A DNA stretch of 6,311 nucleotides, from NCBI GenBank assembly GCA_017416055.1, contig JAFQDI010000217.1, positions 1-6,311 on the forward strand, in the 5' to 3' direction. The DNA is from Lachnospiraceae bacterium. Its GTDB lineage: Bacteria; Bacillota_A; Clostridia; Lachnospirales; Lachnospiraceae. Every line of letters starts with the position of its first letter. Position 1 is the first letter of the stretch. A program made the position numbers and the translations under genes. Under the pieces are notes generated by a model. That model saw only the letters and a program-made list of their open reading frames with translations. It was not told where the DNA came from and ran no database searches. Shown here in pieces: positions 1 to 4,869 of this stretch.

Positions 1-138
1 AAACCTCAGGACGACCCTGTATACCAATTCATTCTGAAAAAGGAACAGGAAGGCAAGCCCTACAACGTAGCCAAGATGGCTGGTGTAAACAAGTTCCTCC
101 GAATCTACTACGCAAGAGCCATGGAGCTCTACAGGTAG
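1..138 (+). CDS. IS110-type transposase, C-terminal fragment (cut by window start)
   Basis: This is the last 45 codons of an open frame entering from the left edge and ending in TAG. The peptide contains DPVYQFILKKEQEGKPYNVA followed by a conserved-looking KMAGVNKFLRIYYA stretch. The pattern of a bulky residue, KK, then an EGKP turn and a short Ala/Lys/Leu helix resembles the C-terminal end of IS110/IS116/IS902 family transposases (the transposase_20 region). Those enzymes are DEDD/RuvC-like recombinases guided by an element-encoded bridge RNA. The catalytic N-terminal domain and the C-terminal domain's serine lie outside the window, so it cannot be said whether the gene is intact. The assignment rests on recalled family similarity over a short stretch. 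It faces the leftward sigma-factor operon and is not part of it. Confidence 0.65.
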   Translation, partial: KPQDDPVYQFILKKEQEGKPYNVAKMAGVNKFLRIYYARAMELYR

Positions 139-163
139 ATCTCTTTCATTATACACGAATTTT

Positions 164-188
164 TTAAGCCCGCAATCTGGTGGGTTAA
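164..188. other. Weak bulged hairpin after the transposase gene
   Basis: TTAAGCCC (164-171) can pair with GGGTTAA (182-188), giving seven pairs with one bulged G around a ten-base loop. There is no T-tract immediately after it; a run of T follows only at about 201. It could be part of the transposon end structure or a poor terminator. The pairing is weak enough to be chance. Confidence 0.25.
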
Positions 189-301
189 CTTTCTGCGCCC
201 TTTTTTAGGTACAGCTGCGCAAAATTTAGGATTGACAAACATTAGCTAGATTTTTCAAACCAATTATACCACGAACCTATGGATTGTTCAACAGATCACA
301 A

Positions 302-335
302 AAAACTCTTTTATCTTGGTAGACAAAAGAGTTTT
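302..335. terminator. Hairpin, possible bidirectional terminator
   Basis: AAAACTCTTTT (302-312) pairs perfectly over 11 bases with AAAAGAGTTTT (325-335) around a 12-base loop. Read leftward, the stem ends in a run of six T (complement of 300-305), as in an intrinsic terminator. Read rightward, the descending arm ends in TTTTCTTT. It lies between the convergent transposase and sigma-factor transcription units, where a two-way terminator makes sense. The stem is A/T-rich, so its termination strength is uncertain. Confidence 0.5.
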
Positions 336-355
336 CTTTGGTGACTCATCCAAAG
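336..355. other. Small hairpin between the two terminator-like stems
   Basis: CTTTGG (336-341) is complementary to CCAAAG (350-355) around an eight-base loop. It directly abuts the 302-335 stem and lacks its own T-tract. It may simply be part of the intergenic structure block. Confidence 0.3.
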
Positions 356-383
356 AGGTTTGTAAAGTGCTTTTTTGAAGGTG

Positions 384-407
384 AAAAAAGAGACCACACG
401 GTCTCTT
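384..407 (-). terminator. Intrinsic terminator of the sigma/anti-sigma operon
   Basis: On the minus strand AAGAGACC, loop GTGT and GGTCTCTT form a perfect 8-bp stem (388-395 with 400-407). The stem runs straight into a T-tract (complement of the A run 384-389). It starts 14 bases after the stop codon of the leftward membrane-protein gene, exactly where an operon-ending rho-independent terminator is expected. Confidence 0.85.
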
Positions 408-421
408 CTCCCAAACAGATG

Positions 422-1234
422 TCACCACAGCTTCAGCCAGTCTTTTAACAAACTTTCTGCCTTCCTCTCGCCTCCGGCGCGATAAGCCGCATGGAAAGTG
501 TAGCACACATTATCCACGACCAGATACGCATTTTTCGAGTAATATCCATATCTGCTTTCACCGGTGGTGATCACCAGACACTTCCTTCCGCTCTCGGCCT
601 CAAACACTTCCTCCGTAAACGTCTCCAACTCATTTGTACGAAGTCCGGTGGACAGGCTACCTCTCCATCTGTCCGTGTAGACGTGCGAGAAAATCTGAAT
701 TCTGACGTTGTCCACTTCATACTGCACTTCCATGGAAACCGTTTGAAGTACTCCGTCCGCATCACCATACAGCGTCAATGCCACCGACTTCTCCTCCGGA
801 CTCCAAACCGGGTATCGAAGTTCTTCCCATCCTAAATATGCAAGAACCTCCTGCGACGAAGCAAATTCCCGGCGGTAATATCCCGGTGTGGTGCTCATGT
901 ACGGTTTGTAATTGGCATGTTGCTTCTGAAACGTGGGTTTAAGCTCGGTGACATTGCCGTCAAACACTTCCGCCGGCACCCGCTCCATATCAAGATCCAC
1001 GTCATATCCCGACTCCCAGGGATCTGAAAAGAATTGCTTGATCTTCGCACCCAGTTCCGTCGTCGCCGCCGCAACCGAAATGCCGGTCACACACGCAAAC
1101 ACGACTGCTGCCGCAACTGCCAGCCACTTCCCACCACGTCGCTTCCCTTTTTTCGGAAGCTCCGCCGAACCCGCATCCTCGATCAAATCATCATCCAACT
1201 CATTTATTGCCTGTAATATCTCTTTTCCCGTCAT
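422..1234 (-). CDS. Putative membrane-bound anti-sigma factor
   Basis: This 270-residue protein has a short acidic, presumably cytoplasmic N-terminus (about 1-27) and a basic stop-transfer cluster KKGKRRGGK (28-36). One Ala/Val-rich transmembrane helix follows (about 37-58), then a roughly 210-residue outer domain with no enzyme motif I recognise. The topology is N-in/C-out. It lies directly downstream of an ECF sigma gene, with its ATG overlapping that gene's TGA (ATGA, 1231-1234). This is the usual arrangement of a cognate anti-sigma factor that holds the sigma at the membrane until a signal arrives. The start has a good AGGAGG (complement of 1245-1250) ten bases upstream. The N-terminal pattern (MTGKEI..AINELDDDLIEDA, then a basic run and helix) resembles ECF-linked proteins of the DUF4179/DUF4367 kind in Clostridia, but I could not confirm the family. 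It has no zinc-binding HxxxCxxC anti-sigma motif. The assignment rests mainly on context and topology. Confidence 0.7.
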   Translation of the reverse strand: MTGKEILQAINELDDDLIEDAGSAELPKKGKRRGGKWLAVAAAVVFACVTGISVAAATTELGAKIKQFFSDPWESGYDVDLDMERVPAEVFDGNVTELKPTFQKQHANYKPYMSTTPGYYRREFASSQEVLAYLGWEELRYPVWSPEEKSVALTLYGDADGVLQTVSMEVQYEVDNVRIQIFSHVYTDRWRGSLSTGLRTNELETFTEEVFEAESGRKCLVITTGESRYGYYSKNAYLVVDNVCYTFHAAYRAGGERKAESLLKDWLKLW

Positions 1235-1776
1235 AAGAAAATATCCTCCTTCTCCAAATATTCTCTCAACCGATTCCGCACCCGAAACAGGACGCTTTTT
1301 ACTTTGCTCTGCCTACAGCCAAATGTTGCCGCCAGTTCCTTCATGGATTCCCCGTACCAATAACGTCGCACAAACATCCGTCGCTGCTCGGCAGACAGCC
1401 CTTTCAGAAACCGGGAGATCACCTCTCCCCATATCACCTGATCGGTCAAATCGAATTTGTTCGGAATGCACGTTTCCAACTCGTCTGCCAAATCGACCAT
1501 GACCGAACTTCGCTTCGACGCCTCATTCCATTCAAGTTTATTTAGTGTCAGGTTTCGGCATATCTTCGCAGCATACGCAAACAGATGCGTCGGACGGTTC
1601 GGCGGAATATTTTTCCAGAGTGCCAGATAAGTGTCGTTGAGGCATTCTTTGGCGTCTTCCGCCGGCAATATCCGCTCTGCAAGACACTGAAGCTGTCGAC
1701 CGTATTTTGTTTCCAGTTCGCTTAAGGCCTGCTCATCCCGGGAAAAGAACAGGTCAAGGATTCTTTCGTCGTCCAT
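1231..1776 (-). CDS. ECF-family RNA polymerase sigma factor
   Basis: This 181-residue protein has the two-domain layout of group 4 (ECF) sigma factors. Region 2 (about 15-80) includes the core-binding/-10 helices DAKECLNDTYLALWKNI (41-57) and FAYAAKICRNLTLNKL (66-81). Region 4 (about 118-175) is a helix-turn-helix, LSAEQRRMFVRRYWYGESMK followed by ELAATFGCRQSKVKSVLFRV, which reads the -35 element. The frame stays open upstream to an ATG at 1837-1839. The start at 1776 was chosen because a perfect AGGAGG lies six bases before it, the homology begins there, and the likely promoter (1799-1827) lies between the two ATGs. It would direct polymerase to promoters of envelope-stress or similar genes and be restrained by the overlapping downstream membrane protein. 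The predicted autoregulatory promoter and sigma/anti-sigma pairing resemble B. subtilis SigV/SigW-like systems, but the exact ECF group is not certain. Confidence 0.93.
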   Translation of the reverse strand: MDDERILDLFFSRDEQALSELETKYGRQLQCLAERILPAEDAKECLNDTYLALWKNIPPNRPTHLFAYAAKICRNLTLNKLEWNEASKRSSVMVDLADELETCIPNKFDLTDQVIWGEVISRFLKGLSAEQRRMFVRRYWYGESMKELAATFGCRQSKVKSVLFRVRNRLREYLEKEDIFL

Positions 1777-1782
1777 AAAATG

Positions 1783-1788
1783 CCTCCT
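1783..1788 (-). promoter_or_regulatory. Ribosome binding site that fixes the sigma-factor start
   Basis: The minus strand reads AAAGGAGG, six bases before the ATG at 1776. No comparable site precedes the in-frame ATG at 1839, so this site supports the shorter 181-residue product. Confidence 0.85.
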
Positions 1789-1798
1789 TTCATCAATA

Positions 1799-1827
1799 TA
1801 GACAGGAAAATGGGGAAGATGGTTGCA
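1799..1827 (-). promoter_or_regulatory. Putative ECF-type autoregulated promoter of the sigma operon
   Basis: On the minus strand TGCAACC (complement of 1821-1827) is followed after 16 bases by TGTCTA (complement of 1799-1804). ECF promoters commonly have an AAC-containing -35 box, about 16 bases of spacer and a CGTC/CGTA-like -10 box, so both sequence and spacing fit. The predicted transcription start near 1792 would give a very short leader that still contains the AGGAGG at 1783-1788. The sigma factor would then activate its own operon. The -10 box has T instead of the more usual C at its first base. Confidence 0.6.
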
Positions 1828-1841
1828 TGAAAATACCACTT

Positions 1842-1859
1842 AAGTATATCAAGTATATC
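1842..1859. repeat. Two tandem copies of AAGTATATC in the divergent control region
   Basis: AAGTATATC occurs at 1842-1850 and again at 1851-1859 with no spacer. On the minus strand each copy contains TATACT, a -10-like box. The pair may be alternative -10 elements, a binding site, or a small duplication in A/T-rich DNA. Confidence 0.6.
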
Positions 1860-1880
1860 ATGTTTTTTAAAAACTGTCTT
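1852..1880 (-). promoter_or_regulatory. Possible housekeeping promoter for the sigma operon
   Basis: On the minus strand AAGACA (complement of 1875-1880) and TATACT (complement of 1852-1857) are 17 bases apart. They match the sigma-A consensus in four and five of six positions. It would supply basal transcription upstream of the ECF-type promoter. The region is A/T-rich, so chance matches are easy. Confidence 0.3.
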
Positions 1881-1912
1881 TAACTCTCACCTCGTCCGGC
1901 AGTCTTCCGGCG

Positions 1913-1941
1913 TTGACTTTTCTCTGCCTGTGCATTATAAT
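1913..1941 (+). promoter_or_regulatory. Sigma-A type promoter of the rightward surface-acylation operon
   Basis: TTGACT (1913-1918) and a perfect TATAAT (1936-1941) are separated by the ideal 17 bases. Transcription would begin around 1948, about 32 bases before the first start codon. A CCGG-N7-CCGG inverted repeat (1896-1910) lies just upstream of the -35 box and may or may not be functional. No ECF-type TGCAACC motif was seen on this strand. Confidence 0.8.
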
Positions 1942-1967
1942 GAACAAATACTTTGAGGATTTCAAAA

Positions 1968-1974
1968 AAGGAGG
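1968..1974 (+). promoter_or_regulatory. Ribosome binding site that fixes the lipoprotein start
   Basis: AAGGAGG lies five bases before the ATG at 1980. The frame extends back to a TTG at 1953, but that codon sits only about five bases after the predicted transcription start, leaving no room for a ribosome binding site. The ATG also places the signal peptide correctly. Confidence 0.85.
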
Positions 1975-1979
1975 ATTTT

Positions 1980-2981
1980 ATGGCTGTTTTACTGCACCGA
2001 ACCAGACATCTGATGATATCGCTTATGTTCGTTTTCGCGTGCCTGCTCACCGGCTGCGGAAGCCATATTGACCCCACCCTTTCTCTGGAGGATCCCGCTT
2101 TGGAATGGCTCATCTCTCAGGAAACGGCGAATGTCGCCGACGCGATGGCCGCGATGAATTCCATCGAAGCCTCCCGCGAAGCACAGGCACAGGCCTCTCG
2201 CGAAGAATCCAAATCGATTGAGGAATCCCTGCTCGCCGAATCCATCAGCAAAGAAGCGGAATCTCTGAGTATCGAGCAGTCCGAGTACGCTGACTATTTA
2301 GCTTCTTCCGCAGCAGAATCTTCCTCCGTTGAAGAAGCTCTTCTGATTGAGTCGATCGCGGAGTCGATTTACAGTGGCGGTGAACCCACCGGCATTTTAA
2401 CTCCCGGAAAAGTGTCCTCTCTGAAGGAGTCGGAGCTCCCTAAGCTGCGCGGTCTCTTCTCCGACACGATTGTCGTGGGAAATTCTCAAGCTTATTGCCT
2501 CATCGAGAGTGGATTGTTCACCCCCAACGATGTGATTTACCGATGGGCATCCACCGTGAGTGAGATCATGGGCGAGACGATTCAGGCTGCCAATCTTCAC
2601 CGAGGAAAGGCACTCTTCATTCTCGGTACGAACGACCTTGGCACATATACGGATAATGTTGCCGGTTTTATTCGTGACTATACTGCATTGATCAATGCCT
2701 TCCGCGAGATCAATCCGGATGCGCAGATCTTTATTCAGGAAATCATCCCGATCCCTGATTCTTTTGCTTTTCGCTGGTACAATCGATTCCGTGTGCCGGA
2801 TTACAACGCAGCACTTCAAAAAATGTGTGAGGAGACCGGTTGCACTTTTGTCAAGTGCGCGATCTATGCGATGGAAGAATTTCTGCTCGACGACAATTCC
2901 GGTGTCCACTATAACCGCCAGTATCATGTTTACTGGGCGCAGGCGATGGCCAATCAGATGAATCTCTGGGAGGACCGGTAA
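1980..2981 (+). CDS. SGNH/GDSL-hydrolase-like lipoprotein with Ser/Glu-rich stalk
   Basis: This 333-residue protein begins with a lipoprotein signal peptide: basic start, hydrophobic core 11-23 and lipobox LTGC with Cys26. It would be exported and anchored to the outer face of the membrane. Residues about 45-131 are a Ser/Glu/Ala-rich, probably helical stalk; SIE recurs at 61, 79 and 97, exactly 18 residues apart. Residues about 160-330 resemble an SGNH-type esterase/acyltransferase domain: block I IVVGNSQ (nucleophile candidate Ser169), block III ILGTNDLG (Asn218), and block V around His310 (NSGVHYN). Two positions differ from the usual pattern: GNS instead of GDS, and Ser307 where the catalytic Asp of DxxH is expected, although Asp304 and Asp305 lie just before. 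It is first in the operon and overlaps the next start by one base. It may edit acyl groups or be a non-catalytic binding partner. The domain call is fairly firm; activity and substrate are unknown. Confidence 0.82.
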   Translation: MAVLLHRTRHLMISLMFVFACLLTGCGSHIDPTLSLEDPALEWLISQETANVADAMAAMNSIEASREAQAQASREESKSIEESLLAESISKEAESLSIEQSEYADYLASSAAESSSVEEALLIESIAESIYSGGEPTGILTPGKVSSLKESELPKLRGLFSDTIVVGNSQAYCLIESGLFTPNDVIYRWASTVSEIMGETIQAANLHRGKALFILGTNDLGTYTDNVAGFIRDYTALINAFREINPDAQIFIQEIIPIPDSFAFRWYNRFRVPDYNAALQKMCEETGCTFVKCAIYAMEEFLLDDNSGVHYNRQYHVYWAQAMANQMNLWEDR

Positions 2982-3457
2982 TGAAAAAAGTGTATGTTGT
3001 CGAGCTTTTGCTCGTTCTTCTCCTTGTCGGAGTGATGACTCTGCTTCTCCACCAAAAGCCCCCTCGTGCGGATGTTACCTCCGCTGAGGTGGTGACACTG
3101 GTCGAATCCATTGCGGACAAAAGCACGGTTTCTCTCGCCGGAACGCTACGGCTCCGCCGCGCGTTCGGATTGAATTCCGCAGACTACGATCTGGTCGTTT
3201 ATTATATGCCCGCTTCCGCCCTGAACGTTGAGGAATTTCTGTTGATTCGTGCGGATGAAAGCCAATTAGATGCCGTACAGGCAGCAATGGAAGCCCGCAT
3301 CACTTCGCAGGTTGCGGCATTTAATCACTACGGTGAGAAACAGACAGAACTTTTGAACAAGGCTGTGGTCTACCGGATCGGAAATTATCTCTGCCTGATT
3401 GTTTCCGAGGATCCGGGAGAATGGCTTAGCGCAGTGAAAGCACTGCTGGAGGTGTGA
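2981..3457 (+). CDS. DUF4358-type membrane-anchored protein
   Basis: This 158-residue protein has one N-terminal hydrophobic segment (about 5-24, after MKK), read as a signal anchor, and an outer domain of about 130 residues. The domain contains YDLVVYYMPASALNVEEFLL, then an acidic/Ala-rich helix (QLDAVQAAMEARI) and a final strand-like YRIGNYLCLIVSED. This order matches what I recall of DUF4358, a small family found beside MBOAT acyltransferase genes in Clostridia; its function is not established. The start codon shares one base with the preceding stop (TAATG), and GGGAGG at 2968-2973 serves as ribosome binding site, so translation of the two genes is probably coupled. The next gene starts one base after its stop. 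It may be a structural partner of the acylation complex. The family call is by recall and is good but unverified. Confidence 0.75.
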   Translation: MKKVYVVELLLVLLLVGVMTLLLHQKPPRADVTSAEVVTLVESIADKSTVSLAGTLRLRRAFGLNSADYDLVVYYMPASALNVEEFLLIRADESQLDAVQAAMEARITSQVAAFNHYGEKQTELLNKAVVYRIGNYLCLIVSEDPGEWLSAVKALLEV

Positions 3458-3458
3458 G

Positions 3459-4850
3459 ATGATATTCAGCAGTCTGACCTTTTTGCTCGTTTTTCTTCCG
3501 ATTACTTTAATTCTTTATTATCTGGCTCCCGGCGTGCGTATGAAAAATGCAGCCTTATTGCTCTGCAGCCTGATTTTCTACGCTTGGGGCGAGCCGATCT
3601 ATATTCTCTTGATGCTTTACAGCATCTTTATGAATTACGTCTGCGGACTCCTGATGGAGAAGCACACACGCGCCCGTCGCCAGATTCTGATCTTCGGCGT
3701 GGTCATCAACCTGTTTCTGTTGGGATTTTTCAAGTATGCGGGATTCCTCGCCGAAAGTTTCAACTCCATTTTCGGTCAATTCGGACTCACGATCCCCGTT
3801 CGCGAGATCGCACTGCCGATCGGTATCTCCTTCTACACGTTTCAGGCACTCTCCTACCTGATCGACCTTTACCGAGGAAAATTCCCTGCTCAGAAAAATC
3901 CGGTTTGCTTCGCACTCTACATCACCATGTTCCCCCAGTTGATCGCGGGACCGATTGTGCGCTATGAGACCGTGGCGGCTGAACTGGAGAAACGCAAGCT
4001 CTCCCTCGCAAAATTCGGGCAGGGTGCGTTTCTGTTTATCGACGGTCTTGCGATGAAAGTGCTTTTAGCCAATCAGATCGGCAGTATGGCGGATGAGCTT
4101 CGCACACTGACGGGCTCCCTTTCTGCAACATCTGCCTGGATCGGAGCATTTTCCTACTTTTTCCAGATTTATTTTGATTTTGCCGGCTACTCGACCATGG
4201 CAATCGGTCTCGGCCTCATGTTAGGTTTCACCTTTATCAAAAACTTTGACTATCCTTACCTCTCATCAAGCGTCACCGAATTCTGGCGACGTTGGCATAT
4301 GTCACTGGGAACGTGGTTCCGCGAATATGTATATATTCCGCTGGGTGGCAATCGGGTAAGCACGCTGAAACATATCCGGAACATTCTGATCGTCTGGCTT
4401 CTCACCGGACTCTGGCATGGTGCCGCTTGGAATTTTGTCCTTTGGGGTCTGTATTACGGACTTCTGCTTCTGTTGGAAAAATATGTTCTGTCGCACTTCC
4501 GACTACCGAAGATAATCGGCTGGCTCTATACGACCGTGCTGGTCATCGTCGGCTGGGTGATCTTCTCCGGCGACACGCTATCGCAAAGCATGTCGATGCT
4601 AAGTGCTATGTTCGGCTCCGGAAACGGACTGTTTGACAAGACAGCCTCCTACTATCTGACCACCGGTTGGCGTATCCTGCTGATCTCAGCAATCTGCTCG
4701 ACCCCGCTCCTTGAGAACCTGCGCAAAAAACTTCTGCGTATTTCCTCCGGACGGATCGCGCTCACGATCATTTATGTAGCGTTGTTTGCACTGGCGATTC
4801 TGTTTTTGGTTGTGCAGAACTACAACCCGTTCCTCTATTTCCGTTTTTAA
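3459..4850 (+). CDS. MBOAT-family membrane O-acyltransferase (AlgI/DltB/PatA-like)
   Basis: This 463-residue polytopic protein has roughly ten or more hydrophobic segments from residue 5 to about 455. Family signatures are present in order: MIFSSLTFLLVFLP start, LLLCSLIFYAWGEP (33-46), the ALPIGISFYTFQALSYLID block (118-136), FPQLIAGPIVRY (158-169), FDFAGYSTMAIG (239-250), EFWRRWHMSLGTWFREYVYI (274-293, His280) and GLWHGAAWNFVLWG (317-330, His320). His320 in the WHG motif corresponds to the invariant catalytic histidine of the family. Such proteins move an acyl group, usually acetyl, across the cytoplasmic membrane to a partner acting on an extracellular polymer, as with AlgI and AlgJ/AlgX or PatA and PatB. 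The length is slightly shorter than P. aeruginosa AlgI. GGAGG at 3448-3452 is well placed, and the start lies one base after the previous stop. Acceptor and acyl donor cannot be read from the sequence. Confidence 0.96.
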   Translation: MIFSSLTFLLVFLPITLILYYLAPGVRMKNAALLLCSLIFYAWGEPIYILLMLYSIFMNYVCGLLMEKHTRARRQILIFGVVINLFLLGFFKYAGFLAESFNSIFGQFGLTIPVREIALPIGISFYTFQALSYLIDLYRGKFPAQKNPVCFALYITMFPQLIAGPIVRYETVAAELEKRKLSLAKFGQGAFLFIDGLAMKVLLANQIGSMADELRTLTGSLSATSAWIGAFSYFFQIYFDFAGYSTMAIGLGLMLGFTFIKNFDYPYLSSSVTEFWRRWHMSLGTWFREYVYIPLGGNRVSTLKHIRNILIVWLLTGLWHGAAWNFVLWGLYYGLLLLLEKYVLSHFRLPKIIGWLYTTVLVIVGWVIFSGDTLSQSMSMLSAMFGSGNGLFDKTASYYLTTGWRILLISAICSTPLLENLRKKLLRISSGRIALTIIYVALFALAILFLVVQNYNPFLYFRF

Positions 4851-4869
4851 TATGAAAGGACTGTAATCT

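Larger units (their letters stand above)
1..260 (+). mobile_element. Probable right-hand portion of an IS110-family insertion sequence (end not defined)
   Basis: The transposase fragment ends at 138 and is followed by about 280 bases without a gene before the converging sigma-factor operon. IS110-family elements generally lack classic terminal inverted repeats, so the boundary cannot be read directly. The end at 260 is a rough guess; it could lie anywhere from about 145 to 300. The stretch holds a weak bulged hairpin (164-188), two copies of CTGCGC (near 193 and 215), and ATTGACAAACATTAG at 231-245. In the IS1111 subgroup the bridge RNA is encoded downstream of the transposase. In the IS110 subgroup it lies upstream, which would be outside this window. 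Confidence 0.35.

Noticed and set aside
232..260. TTGACA as an outward-facing promoter at the transposon end
   Set aside because: The hexamer matches a -35 box, but the sequence 17 bases on is TCAAAC, and the next -10-like TATACC is 27 bases away.
288..506. Minus-strand open frame over the terminator block
   Set aside because: It overlaps the 3' end of the membrane-protein gene and runs through two hairpins including the operon terminator, which argues against a real gene.
933..1502. Long plus-strand open frame across the sigma/anti-sigma junction
   Set aside because: It runs antisense to two well-supported genes, its protein is low-complexity Ser/Pro/Thr-rich with no recognisable domain, and no ribosome binding site precedes it.
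1777..1839. N-terminal extension of the sigma factor to the ATG at 1839
   Set aside because: There is no ribosome binding site, the extra 21 residues have no sigma-factor similarity, and the predicted ECF promoter lies downstream of that ATG.
1896..1910. CCGG-N7-CCGG as an operator
   Set aside because: The arms are only four bases and CCGG is itself palindromic, so the symmetry is easily chance; it is mentioned only in the promoter entry.
1953..1979. TTG start nine codons upstream of the SGNH-like lipoprotein ATG
   Set aside because: It lies almost at the predicted transcription start, has no ribosome binding site, and would add charged residues before the signal peptide.
2816..2844. Second TGCAACC on the minus strand as another ECF promoter
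   Set aside because: It lies inside the lipoprotein coding sequence, and the sequence 16 bases on is TTTTGA, unlike the -10 box before the sigma gene.
2397..2927. Minus-strand open frame opposite the SGNH-like domain
   Set aside because: It is antisense to a gene with clear domain motifs and shows no family similarity; it is a shadow frame.
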